A stretch of 64,000 nt of DNA from Cryptomeria japonica. Its lineage: Eukaryota; Streptophyta; Pinopsida; Cupressales; Cupressaceae. Below are positions 1 through 10,741 of this stretch, piece by piece; position 1 is the stretch's first letter; each line of letters opens with the position of its first letter. The notes below the pieces were generated by a model that worked only from the letters and a program-made list of their open reading frames with translations, was not told where the DNA came from and searched no databases. The stretch covers positions 606,644,677-606,708,676 of the forward strand of contig NC_081405.1 in NCBI RefSeq assembly GCF_030272615.1. Direction: 5' to 3'. A program made the translations under genes and the position numbers.

Positions 1-1525
1 ATACCCTGATAGTCAAGCTCTTTCATTAATTGAGGGTCTAAAATGTATGGTTCAAAGTGATAAGAATGGAATTGATATTTTGCATAGTATTGCACACATC
101 GTGGATTTGAATGTGATGCCTATGAAGAGTTGTGCCGAAACTTTGGGTTATACACAACCTCCTACTCAAGTTAATCATTCTATTCCTTTAACAACTTCTA
201 TTCCTAGTATACCTACCTTTACATCAAACATAATGACTACTTCAATACAAGACATTCCACCTATGATCACTAGTCATGGGGGCAATCCTTCTTCTTCGAT
301 CAACCCTCTTCCTTCATTCAATCCAACTTCTTCATTCATTCCTTCAATGAGTGTTCCTATTATATCTCCACAAATGAACATGACACAAGGGGGCAATTCA
401 TTTAACCATTCCATTCCTCCTTGTAGTGTTCCTCCTTTCCAATCATCTCCTATGACTAACTATCATAGTGTCCCAGCACCTTACTCTCAATCAATACCTT
501 CTTTCAATAACATAATACCTCCATCACAATCTAACACGTCTAATATGAACTCTTCGACTGAAGCAACCATTAACAATCTTGCACAAACTGTCTCTTCTTT
601 ACAACAACAAATTGCCTCTATGAATCAATCTAAGTTTAGTGTGCCCACATTTGATGTTGCGAGCCCACTTTCTCTTGACATTGTTCGAGCTATCCCCCCT
701 AAACATGTTGAAATTCCGCATTTGGAGCTTTATAATGGTAAGGATGATCCTCTAACACATGTTAAGACCTTTCAAACAATATGTACCAATTTTGCTCATG
801 ACCAAAGGTTGCTTGCAAAACTGTTTACTAGAACATTAAGAGATAAGGCTCTACAATGGTATTGCTCGTTTCCTTCCTATTCTATTACTTCTTTCCAACA
901 ACTTACAAATGCTTTTATTCAACAATTTCAAAACAATATAAGTCCTAAAGTTACTTTGATTGATTTAATGCATTGTAAACAAGGTGTTAAAGAAAAAGTG
1001 ACTGATTTCATTGGTAGATATAAGCATTTGTATGCTCAAATTTCTTTTCCAGTACCTGACAATGATATTCAAAGAATCTTTATTTCTAATTTACAAAAAG
1101 ATATTAGAGAAAAACTTCTATTTTCTGAGTTTACTTCTTTCCAACAGTTGTGCGCAACTCTTCACAATTATCAACTGACTGTGAGTCAAATGGAACAAGC
1201 AAATCCTATGGCTCCGAGTGATAAGGGTGATAGTAGTCAACAACCATTTGGGAAGTTTAAACCAAACAGAGAGTCAATTAAGTTCAATGAAAACATCATC
1301 AACAACAATGTAAATGCAGCATCAGGTGTGCCTCCTATTTCTAAGTTTTTCAAGAAAGAAAGAAAGTTTACTCCTTTGAATGAATCATTGCATAGTATTA
1401 TGAATAAGTTATTGGAACAAAATGTGCTTACTCTTCCTCCTATAAAGAAAATAGATCCTACAAAGATTAACTCACCCTATTTTGATAACAAATCTTTTTG
1501 TCAATCATCGTCATCCTGGGCATGA
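1..1525 (+). pseudogene. gag: TRG-1 gag (capsid region), 5'-truncated
   Basis: This is the Gag structural protein of a gypsy-type retroelement, which would form the virus-like particle. The N-terminal third is a Ser/Pro/Asn/Gln-rich low-complexity stretch. From about codon 220 comes a typical retrotransposon gag core with LELYNGKDDP, LRDKALQWY and the F.QQF...I and F..RY..L segments. The frame is open from the left edge; the first ATG (47) is internal, because in TRG-2 the homologous protein begins about 80 codons upstream. At about 1505 two bases are missing relative to TRG-2, which shifts the frame just inside the Cys-His zinc knuckle, so the knuckle continues in the next frame. It is an inactivated copy; family assignment is secure, lineage within gypsy is not. 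Confidence 0.85.
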
Positions 1526-3206
1526 TACCGAAAAATGTTTTCCTTTAAAGGGTAAAATTCAAGATTTGATTGATAATAATACTATCTCTGTTTCTGGTGT
1601 GAATGATAAAGGCAACACATCTGTAGCTCCTCCTAACCAAAATCTTAAGATTTTTATGGATCCATTACCTTCTCATACCTCTAATGTGGTTGAGACTAAT
1701 GATTCCTCTTTCTCACCTGATAATCTTGTGTCTATGACTCCGAATGTGATTAACTTTGTGGAACAGCAGAAAATCCCTAAAGAACCTTCCATCACATTTG
1801 ATTCTAGTGAAACTATCAAGGCACCTAATGGTCCTTTATATATAGTTGCAAAAGTCAAGAATACACCTTGCCGTGGAGTGCTTATTGATCCTTCTTGTAT
1901 GATTAATGTCATTACTGAAGAATTTCTTTTTACTTTGCAATTGAACCAAGTGATCTATGATGAAACAAATGTGGTTGTTTAATTATTTGATGCATTTTCT
2001 TCTCCTACAATTGGTTCTATTACATTACCTATTGACGTTCATAACAAATCCCTTGATGTGGACTTTGCTATTATTCCATCGTCCGAACAATTTCGTGTGA
2101 AGCTAGGCTATCCTTGGCTATCTTCCATGAAAGCTATTGCTTCTCCTATTCATAAGTGTTTGAAATTTCCCCATAATGGTGAAGTTGTTACTATCAATCA
2201 TAGTCTCTTTAAACCAGCTGAAAGAACTTCTAGCGTTCCTATTGATTATTTTTGGCCTAAACAATTCCAATCTCTTCCACCGCGGAGTGATCATCTTTTC
2301 AAATCTTATCAAAAGTGGAAAAAAGATATGATCCTATCTCTAAGTGAACCTAGAACACCCAAACTTGATATTCCTATCATTCTTGAGAAGGAAGTTCTTC
2401 GTTTGAAAGATAAAACTAATGTCGTTCCTCAAGAAGATTCCCAACCCATCCCTATGAATGTGACTATGCCTATATCTAATAAACTTCCTAAACGTAGACC
2501 TATACCTCCTCATCATGATGGACTTGGTCTCCTTCCTAAACCAAATATTCCTCCCTTATATGGAGCAGTTTCTCCTCCTTCCTCTTATGGAGAGAAGAGA
2601 CCTTCCTCTTCTCCTATTATTCAACCTAAGAGACCACAACCTAAACACCCAAGTGATAAGGATGAGAACATTCCTCCTCCTCACTCTTCTCAACTTCCTA
2701 CTAAGACTAGACGAAATCGTTCTGCGCGTGAATGCTGACGAAAGCGTCATTTTAGAGCTCGTGCAGCTGCTTCTCAAACTTTGCAATCCCCAAAAACACC
2801 TTCAGCTAGTATTATTCCATTTTCTCCTCAGCCGAAAATTGAGCCAAAATTTCCTAAACATAAGATGCATGATGGTCTTGATCCTGTGCGAGTTAAAGAT
2901 CCTATTTTTATAAATCTTGATGATGATATAGATGAAAATGTTATTCATGATGAAAATGTTACTTCTATTCATTCTGATAGTGAATATGAATATGTTGATG
3001 TTGATAACCATTTATCTAACGAATTTTCTAAAGCACTTATCCTAGCTCCTAGACAAGAACAATGTGGCTTGGAACATGAGCACAGCCCTTGTTTGGATCT
3101 TGTGATAGCTCCATCTGCTGTGTTGGATGTTCCTCCTCTAGCGTGTTTCCTGCCTTCCCAAAATATTGATCAGCAAGATCGGGGGGTAGATGACGTGCTA
3201 GACTAG
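1482..3206 (+). pseudogene. TRG-1 zinc knuckle, degenerate protease-like region and proline-rich tail
   Basis: Past the frameshift the second half of the knuckle (PGHDTEKC) is followed by a retropepsin-like fold segment: VLIDPSCMINVI in place of the usual D-[ST]-G motif, then LGYPWL near 2105, which matches the LGRPWI segment of related proteins. TRG-2 carries the same DPS, so loss of the catalytic triad is a family trait, not a private mutation. A TAA near 1981 (AAA in TRG-2) and a TGA near 2736 (CGA in TRG-2) break the frame. The last part, to 3206, is proline-rich and then acidic (DLDDDIDENVIHDENV) and matches no domain I recognise. No pol follows. Confidence 0.75.
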
Positions 3207-3944
3207 TAACATTAGCATAGCAGACTCTCTCCTCCTCTCTTGATATCTTTTGTTACTTCTTCTATGTGTTATTCTCATTGTTCTATTTGTTGCCCTTAGT
3301 GTTGTTTACTTGAGGATGCTGCAAAGCATTGAGATCTCTTTTGGTCTCTCTCATGTTGACTCCAAAGACACATGTGTTCCCTTCTTCTAGGTGACCTTCC
3401 TTGATTGGGGAATGAAGAGCAATTATGCATACATACATATGATATACATGAATTATCATACAGCATACTGACCCCGAGGAAAGCAAAGTCACCTTATGCT
3501 TTGTGTTTTGTGTCTATTATCCTTGGGCTTATCTCACACTTGGGGGCTAAATCCTTGTGATAACGTGCTCCTTTCCCTTCTCATTTCTTATGTGTATCAC
3601 TACCTTAAAGCAATCACCCCCGATGAGGCATGTGTGATCGCTTTAACGTAGGGAGGCATACACCCCATTCATATCTCTCCAAGATACTTGAAAATTTCTT
3701 GAAAATTTAGCTTTGCCTTGAAAATTTTTGATATCTTTCTTGCATGACTCATAGTGAGGGAACCTTACTACTGACAGTCATGGTTCTCCCTCATGATCTT
3801 CCCTTTTACTTTGTCAATCGAAGTCGTAAGATCCTTAGTCCACTGGGGGCTTGGTGTATCTTGCCTCCTTGACGTGGTGAAAGTTTTTCAATGTTGTTTC
3901 CTTGTACTTTACCGGAAGTATGGGCGTACACTTATACTCCCGCT
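3207..3944 (+). other. TRG-1 3' noncoding region
   Basis: The 738 bases between the end of the reading frame and the polypurine tract have no open frame of note on either strand. They are T/C-rich, as is usual for the 3' region of plant gypsy elements. I see no repeats or domains in it. Confidence 0.6.
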
Positions 3945-3959
3945 AAAGTGGGGGCTAAA
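3945..3959 (+). promoter_or_regulatory. Polypurine tract of TRG-1
   Basis: AAAGTGGGGGCTAAA lies directly before the TGTAGC start of the 3' LTR. This is the expected place and composition for the primer of plus-strand DNA synthesis. Confidence 0.8.
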
Positions 3960-4343
3960 TGTAGCATCCTAAAATTGCGACACTTGCAATTTAGACTGCA
4001 TTTGGGTCTTCATGATGGCGACGCAACGTTGAACCTGAATGGAGACCCCGAAACCTGTTTACGACACCAAAAATTGCATCTTTTTGCACCTTGGCATGAT
4101 CCCTCCTTGCACCCTGCTGTCCCGGGAGGTGGGACCATGGCGCTCAGTGCCCTGGCCCTTCAGGACTAGGGCACCCAGAACCCTGGTCCCCCAGGACCAT
4201 GGTGCCCAGCGCCCTGGTCCCTGGCCCTATTTTGGGCCCGGTCTCCTTTTGGGCATAGGGTCTTGAAGTTTCCAAATTGGAAAATATTGTTTCTAGGTCG
4301 GCCTAAGGTCGAGAAAATCAGTCTCTCAACCCTAATTGACAAG

Positions 4344-4351
4344 TATATAAA
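4344..4351 (+). promoter_or_regulatory. TATA box of the TRG LTR promoter
   Basis: TATATAAA in an AT-rich setting is kept at the same place in the TRG-2 LTR (10372-10379, minus). Transcription would start about 30 bases downstream, which puts the boundary of U3 and R near 4380. Confidence 0.6.
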
Positions 4352-4588
4352 CTACATTTCCTCTTCCAAAAAAGGAGAGAGGAAAACATATGTGCGCAAG
4401 AGGCGGAAGCGATATTCAAACATTCAAGCATTCAAGCATTCCTTCAAGCAATTGAGCATTCTAAGTCTCCATTCAAGGCTAGGTGTTGCATTCAAGACAA
4501 GGATTCAACCATTGAAGAGGAGATCACATACAACATACAACATACATTACACCTTCGCATGTAAGAATACAAACATTCTTACAACAAG

Positions 4589-4726
4589 GTATCAGTACTT
4601 GTTTACATTACAAACATTTACATTTACAACATTCTCATTTCTTGGTTAATTCCAAAACTGGGGTTTGACCTAAAGGCAAACCCCTAATCCCTAGCCCCCC
4701 AATCATCCTCTCTTTTTTGTGTGTAG
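4589..4726 (+). other. Putative spliceosomal intron in the R/U5 part of the TRG-1 LTR
   Basis: TRG-1 reads ACAACAAG, then GTATCAGT...TTTTTTGTGTGTAG, then GTTGCAGG. TRG-2 reads ACAACAAG directly followed by GTTGCAGG (minus strand, about 10118-10133). The missing 138 bases begin with GT, end with AG and have a pyrimidine-rich tract before the AG, as a plant intron should. The segment lies about 210 bases downstream of the likely transcription start, so it would be in the transcribed leader. The direct repeat AGGT at both ends means that a simple deletion between short repeats could give the same junction. Confidence 0.6.
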
Positions 4727-5207
4727 GTTGCAGGTACGCGGCTATAATTGAAGATCTGGAATCCTTGTGCAGAGACGAACAGATCCACCTTCATTTCGCG
4801 GATTTTTCGGAGGACCGTGTGCACTCCGGGTGCCATTGTCCCGTCAACTTTTGCTCAAATTTGCAGAACAACATCGTCTCGACATTTTACTGCTAATTTC
4901 AGGTCTGCAACTTCATCCCGTATCCCTATCTCTGTTTATAAGTGAATCTTTCTTACTTTACATGGATTCCTAGTTCAATCATTCTATCTACATTCTTTAC
5001 AAAAGAGGGTATCCTTGATGTCTCAACCCTTCAAACTCATTTAGAATCCAGTCTTGCATTGTGTGAGATTGTATCTTGTGGGTTTCAACCCCTCTTTTGA
5101 ATGTAAAGTCTCTCCTAAGTGAAAACCATAAACCCTAGTGACCTCCCTTCTCTCTCCTTGGAGTTAGAGGGGGGAGAACAACTAGGGTTCGATTTTTCCG
5201 CTTTACA

Positions 5208-8200
5208 GGAATAATACTAGCTGAAGGTGTTTTTGGGGATTGCAAAGTTTGAGAAGCAGCTGCACGAGCTCTAAGATGACACTTTTGTCGGCATTCATGC
5301 ACAGAACGATTTCATCTAGTCTTAGTAGGAAGTTGAGAAGATTGAGGAGGAGGAATGTTCTCATCCTTATCACTTGGGTGTTTAGGTTGTGGTCTCTTAG
5401 GTTGGACAATAGGAGAAGAGGAAGGTCTCTTCTCTCTATAAGAGGAAGGAGGAGGAACTACTCCATATAAAGGAGGAATATTTGGTTTAGGAAGGAGACC
5501 AAGTGCATCATAATGAGGAGGTATAGGTCTACTTTTAGAAATTTTATTAGACATAGACATAGTCACAATCATAGGGATGGGTTGGGAATCTTCTTGAGGA
5601 AAGACATTAGTTTTATCTTTCAAAGGAAGAACTTCCTTCTCAAGAATGGTAGGAATATCAAGTTTGGGTGTTCTAGGTTCACTCGGAGATAGGATCATAT
5701 CTTTTTTCCACTTTTGATAAGATTTGAAAAGATGATCACTTCACGGTGGAAGAGATTGAAATTGTTTAGGCCAAAAATAATCAATAGGAACGCTAGAAGT
5801 TCTTTCAGCTGGTTTAAAGAGACTATGATTGACAATAACAACTTCACCATTATGGGGGAATTTCAAACACTTGTGAATAGGAGAAGCAATAGCTTTCATG
5901 GAAGATAACCAAGGATAGCCTAGCTTCACACGAAATTGTTCAGATGATGGAATAATAGCAAAGCTCACATCAAGGGCTTTGTTATGGACCTCAATAGGTA
6001 ATGTAATAGAACCAATTGCAGGAGAAGAAAATGCATCAAATAATTTCACAACCACATTTGTTTTGTCATAGATCACTTGATTCAATTGCAAAGTAAAAAG
6101 AAATTCTTTAGTAATGACATTAACCATGCAAGAAGGATCAATAAGCACTCCACGGCAAGGTGTATTCTTGACTTTTGCAACTATATATAAAGGACCATCA
6201 GGTGCCCTGATAGTTTCACTGGAATCAAATGTGATGGAAGGTTCTTTAGGGATTTTCTACTGCTTTACAAAGTTAATCACATTTGGAGTCATAGACACAA
6301 GACCATCAGGTGAGAAAGAGGAATCATTAGTCTCAATCACATTAGAGGTATGAGAAGGTAATGGATCAGTAAGAATCTTAAGATTTTGGTTAGGAAGAGC
6401 TACAGATGTGTTGCCTTTATCATTCACACCTGAAACAGAGATAGTATTATTATCAATCAAATCTTGAATTTTACCCTTTAAAGCAAAACATTTTTCAGTA
6501 TCATGCCCAGGTTGACGATGAAATTGACAAAAAGATTTGTTATCAAAATAGGGTGAATTCATCTTTGCAGGATCTATTTGCTTTATAGGAGGGAGGGTAA
6601 GCACATTTTGTTCCAATAACTTATTCATAATACTATGCAATGATTCATTCAAAGGAGTAAACTCTCTTTCTTTCTTGAAAAACTTAGAAATAGGAGGCAC
6701 ACCTGATGATGCATTCACATTGTTGTTGGTGATGTTTTCATTGAACTTAATGAACCCTCTGTTCGGTTTAAACTTCCCAAATGGTTGTTGACTACTATCA
6801 CCCTTATCACTCGGAGCCATATGATTTGCTTGTTCCATTTGACTCATAGTCAGTTGATAATTGTGAAGAGTTGCGCACAACTGTTGGAAAGAAGTAAACT
6901 AAGAAAACAGAATTTTTTCTCTAATATCTTTTTGTAAATTAGAAATAAAGATTCGTTGAATATCATTGTCAGGTACTGGAAAAGAAATTTGAGCACACAA
7001 ATGCTTATATCTACCAATGAAATCAGTCACTTTTTCTTTAACACCTTGTTTACAATGCATTAAATCAATCAAAGTAACTTTAGGACTTATATTGTTTTGA
7101 AATTGTTGAATAAAAGCATTTGCAAGTTGTTGGGAAGAAGTAATAGAATAGGAAGGAAACGAGCAATACCATTGTAGAGCCTTATCTCTTAATGTTCTAG
7201 TAAACAGTTTTGCAAGCAACCTTTGGTCATGAGCAAAATCGGTACATATTGTTTGAAAGGTCTTAACATGTGTTAGAGGATCACCTTTACCATTATAAAG
7301 CTCCAACTATGGGATTTCAACATGCTTAGGGGGGATAGCTCAAACAATGTCAAGAGAAAGTGGGCTCACAACATCAAATGTGGGCACACTAAACTTAGAT
7401 TGATTCATAGAGGCAATTTGTTGTTGTAAAGAAGAGACAGTTTGTGCAAGATTGTTAATGGTCACTTCAGTCGAAGAGTTCATATTAGACATGTTAGATT
7501 GTGATGGAGGTATTATGTTATTGAAAGAAGGTATTGATTGAGAGTAAGGTGGCAGGACACTATGATAGTTAGTCATAGGAGATGATTGGAAAGAAGGAAC
7601 ACTACAAGGAGGAATGGAATGGTTAAATGAATTGCCCCCTTGCGTCATGTTCATTTGTGGAGATGTAATAGGGACACTCATTGAAGGAATGAATGAAGAA
7701 GTCGAATTGAATGAAGGAAGAGGTTTGATTGAAGAAGATGGATCGCCCCCATGACTGGTGATCATAGGTGGAATGTTTTGTATTGAAGTAGTCATTATGT
7801 TTGATTTAAAAGTAGGTATACTAGCAATAGGAGTTGTCAGAGGGATAAAATGATTGACTTGAGTAGGAGGTTGTGTATAACCTAAAGTTTCGGCACAATT
7901 CTTCATAGGCATCACATTCGAATCCACGATGTGTGCAATACTACGCAAAATATCAATTCCATTCTTATCACTTTGAACCATATGTTTTAGACCCTCAATT
8001 AATGAAAGAGCTTGACTATCGGGGTATTCTTGAGACATCCATTGCTGAAAATCATCAAATTGGTTATCCAATTTCGAAAGTTGTTCTACAGAAACCTCAT
8101 GGAGAGCTTCTTCATCATTAAGAGGATTAGAGGAATTACCCATGTCCTTGTTAAAAAGGCCATTCAAATTAGGTTCCATCTCCTCGGTAATTAAACCTTG

Positions 8201-8269
8201 GAAAGACTTAATTCTAAGGCTTCGTCTAATGGGAATAGTGTAAGTAGGGCTTATTGTTGTAAAACTCAT
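5208..8269 (-). pseudogene. gag: TRG-2 gag / protease-like reading frame with several stops
   Basis: This is the same protein as in TRG-1, with its N-terminus present. It starts at 8269 (MSFTTISP) and runs through the Ser/Pro-rich region, the gag core (7306-6899), an intact C-x2-H-x4-H-x4-C-type knuckle (CQFHRQPGHDTEKC, about 6520) and the DPS protease-like segment (about 6135). In-frame stops relative to TRG-1: TGA for CGA near 7337, TAG near 7305, TAG for GAG near 6899, TAG for CAG near 6257 and TGA for CGG near 5740. The frame is otherwise kept over 3 kb, so decay is mainly by point changes. The 3' end is cut by the TRG-1 insertion. Confidence 0.85.
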
Positions 8270-8564
8270 GCACTAGAGAGAGAGAGAAGATTTTGAATTT
8301 TGAAAAATAAAATTGGCAAAATTGAACAATGAGATAATGATTATCCAATTTGAACTTTGTGAAAGAAGAGGGAAACACAACTTCCAAGAAAGGTAGGCAC
8401 AATTGAAAATTAGGGCCAAGGGGGGTAGCACTTAATTTTAATTGTTATCTTGAAAATTGAAATCTTGAATTTTGAATTTATTTTCAAATTTAGAGTTAGC
8501 AAATTTCTATAAAATCAGCCAATCTCCTAGATTTAAGCTGTTAAATGCAATCATGACAATCTCC

Positions 8565-8655
8565 CGAAATTTCGGAAAAAATGTCGGGGACCATGGCGAA
8601 CGGAGTGCACACGGTCCTTGCAACTTTTTTCAAAATTTTCAGGGATGAAAGTTAT
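8565..8655. repeat. Leader repeat copy 1 (LTR-related)
   Basis: It carries CCCGAAATTTC, then ATGTCGGGGACCATGGCG, then GTGCACACGGTCCTTG, then TTTTTTCAAAATTTTCAGGG. The same order of segments recurs at 9190-9275. Confidence 0.7.
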
Positions 8656-9189
8656 GATGATTTTAAAGCTAATCTAAAAAAAATTAAGTGATTTTACGAT
8701 TTGTAGATAGGCCAAATTAAAGTTGCAATCTCAAAATTGAACCCTACCAAGATTGTTGAAAAATGCAAAATTTGAATTTTGAAAAAGAGAGGGAAACTGA
8801 AATTTTGAATTTTATGATTTTAGAGGGAATACTAAAAGCAATGCAGGCTTTGAAATTTAAAAGTTGACTCAATTTCATGCAAAATTCAATTTTGAAAGCG
8901 GAAATCAAAGTTGTTGCAATTAAACACTTAATTTCAAAAGTCACAAATTGCAAAAAAAAAAAATTGAATAAAGCACTGAAACTTCGAATGAATGCCAAAA
9001 CACTTCTCAGATTTAGGACAGTAAGAAACACAATTTTAACACAAAATTTCAATTTAAACAATTTTTGAATGTTTATAAGCCTTAATCCAAGCAATCACTA
9101 GACCAACTTTGACTTTAATTTTGAAAGTGTTAGAATTGATGAAATCAGCCAAGATTCTGGATTCTAGCAGAAAAATACAGTAAGATCTA

Positions 9190-9275
9190 GCTCCCGAAAT
9201 TTCAAAAAAAATGTCAGGGACAATGGCGCTCAGGGTGCACACGGTCCTCGCAACTTTTTTCAAAATTTTTAGGGA
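9190..9275. repeat. Leader repeat copy 2 (LTR-related)
   Basis: This is a second copy of the block at 8565-8655 with a few substitutions. The central GTGCACACGGTCCTC core matches the LTR at 10030-10045, which in the LTR is followed by CGAAAAAT. Confidence 0.7.
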
Positions 9276-9630
9276 TGAGAGATATTATGATTTTGTTGCG
9301 GAACCCAAAGTTACAGCCGATTTGGAGGTGTTTTGATCAGTGAAATCATCGGTCAAAGGTTGAATAGAGGGTTTTAAAAAAAATTAGGGTTTTGACACTT
9401 AACCACTTAATTTTTAGAATTAAAGCACAAATATGAATTGACAATTTGCAATAGAAGGGTAGATCTGAAACAAGCATTAACAATTAAACATTTCACAAGC
9501 TCAATTAATAAAAAGAAAATTTAGGGTTTTTATGCAATTAACCTTGAAAATTTGCAAAAGATCAAACATGGAAATGTAATTAAGGAAGCCAATTTTTTTC
9601 AGATCTAACCATGAATAATCAGAATTAGGA

Positions 9631-9650
9631 TGTTCACGTCGGGTTCACCA
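9631..9650 (-). promoter_or_regulatory. Primer binding site of TRG-2, tRNA-Trp type
   Basis: Three bases after the LTR end, the minus strand reads TGGTGAACCCGACGTGAA. From memory this is complementary to the 3' end of plant tRNA-Trp over 18 bases; comparing with a tRNA set would settle it. Confidence 0.65.
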
Positions 9651-9653
9651 AAA

Positions 9654-10741
9654 TGTAAAGCGGAAAAGTGAACCCTAGGTGTTCCCCCCAGTCCAAGCAG
9701 AGAGAAAGGAGGTCACTAGGATTGACGGTTTTCACTTAGGAGAGACTTTACATTCAAAAGAGGGGTAGAAACTCACAAGATCCAATCCCACACAATGCAA
9801 GATTGAATTCTAGATGAGTTTGAAGGGTTGAGACATCAAGGATACCCTCTTTTGTAAAGAATGTAGATAGAAGGATTGAACTAGTAGTGTATGTAAAAGT
9901 AAGAAAGATTCACTTGTAGATGGAGATAGGGACATGGGATGAAGCTGCGGACCTGAAATTAGCAGTAAAATGTTGAGATGATTTTGTCCTACAAGTTTGA
10001 GAGAAATTTGACAGGACGATGGCGCCCGGAGTGCACACGGTCCTCCGAAAAATCCACGAAATGAAGGGGGATCTATTCGTCTCTGCACAAGGATTCCAGA
10101 TCTTCAATTACAACCACGTACCTGCAACCTTGTTGTAAGAATGTTTGTACTCTTACATGCAAAGGTGTAATGATGTTGTATGTTGTATGTTGTATGTTGT
10201 AGGTGATCTCCTCTTCAATGGTTGAATCCTTGTCTTGAATGGAGACCTAGAATGCTCAATTGCTTGAAGGAATGCTTGAATGCTTGAATGTTTGAATGTT
10301 TGAATGTTGCCTATCACTTCGGCCTCTTGCACACATATGTTTTTCACTCCTTTCTAGGAGGGGAAATGTAGTTTATATACTTGTCAATTAGGGTTAGGAG
10401 ACCAATTTTTCCGACCTTAGGCCGACCTAGGAACATTATTTTCCAAATTGCAAACTTGAAGACCTGATGCGCAACAAGAGACCGGGCCCAAAATAGGGCG
10501 CCATGGTCCTAAGGGACCAAGGCGCTAGGTGCCATGGTCCTGAAGGACCAGGGCACTAGGCGCCATGGTCCCACCTCCCGGGATAGCAGGGTGCAAGGAG
10601 GATCAGGCCAAGGTGCAGAAAGATGCAGTTTTTGATGTCGTAAACAGGTTTCGGGGTCTCCATTCAGGTTCAATGTTGCACACCATCGTGAAGACCCAAA
10701 TGTAGTTGAAATTGCAAGTGTAGCAATTTTACGATGCTACA
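9654..10741 (-). repeat. TRG-2 5' LTR
   Basis: The 1088-base LTR starts TGTAGCATCG (10741) and ends CTTTACA (9654). It aligns along its length with the TRG-1 LTR except for the missing 138-base GT-AG segment and small indels. Its TATA box is at 10379-10372. The GC-rich CCATGGTCC block is at about 10495-10575. Confidence 0.9.

Larger units (their letters stand above)
1..5207 (+). mobile_element. TRG-1: gag-only Ty3/gypsy-type LTR element, 5' end outside window
   Basis: The element runs from the left edge, through a gag and protease-like reading frame, a 3' noncoding stretch and a polypurine tract, to a 3' LTR ending at 5207. No reverse transcriptase, RNase H or integrase motif lies between the reading frame and the polypurine tract, so it is a terminal-repeat gag-only (non-autonomous) element. 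Base 1 corresponds to about position 8024 of the inverted sister copy TRG-2, so about 80 codons of gag, the leader and the 5' LTR lie to the left of the window. The base after its LTR (5208) is TRG-2 internal sequence, so TRG-1 is nested inside TRG-2 in opposite orientation. The right flank GGAAT (5208-5212) would be its target duplication; the left copy is outside the window. Confidence 0.85.
3960..5207 (+). repeat. TRG-1 3' LTR
   Basis: The 1248-base LTR begins TGTAGCATCC after the polypurine tract and ends CTTTACA. It is homologous, in opposite orientation, to the TRG-2 5' LTR at 9654-10741. It holds a GC-rich block (about 4125-4245) built from repeated CCCTGG/GGACCATGG units that can fold on itself, a TATA box at 4344-4351, and a 138-base GT-AG segment at 4589-4726 that TRG-2 lacks. 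Confidence 0.9.
8270..9630 (-). other. TRG-2 5' leader
   Basis: This AT-rich untranslated leader lies between the primer site and the gag start. It has no supported ORF. It holds two copies of a block of about 80 bases (8565-8655 and 9190-9275), each containing a GGTGCACACGGTCCT-like core that also occurs in the LTR (about 10017-10050). A low-complexity A tract is at 8950-8965. Confidence 0.6.
5208..10741 (-). mobile_element. TRG-2: gag-only LTR element hosting TRG-1, 3' part displaced left of window
   Basis: Reading on the minus strand: 5' LTR (10741-9654), tRNA primer site (9650-9631), a 1.4-kb leader, and a gag pseudogene that stops abruptly at 5208 where the TRG-1 LTR begins. The homologous point in TRG-1 is about 2815, inside the protease-like/tail frame. 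The rest of TRG-2 should lie beyond the left edge, past the TRG-1 5' LTR. The upstream flank of TRG-2 (10742-10746, GGAAT on the minus strand) is the gag coding sequence of copia C2, so TRG-2 is itself an insertion. Confidence 0.85.

Noticed and set aside
2556-2786. Minus-strand frame across the proline-rich tail of TRG-1, and its mirror at 5240-5470
   Set aside because: Shadow of the Pro/Arg-rich sense frame; the two are the same shadow in inverted copies.
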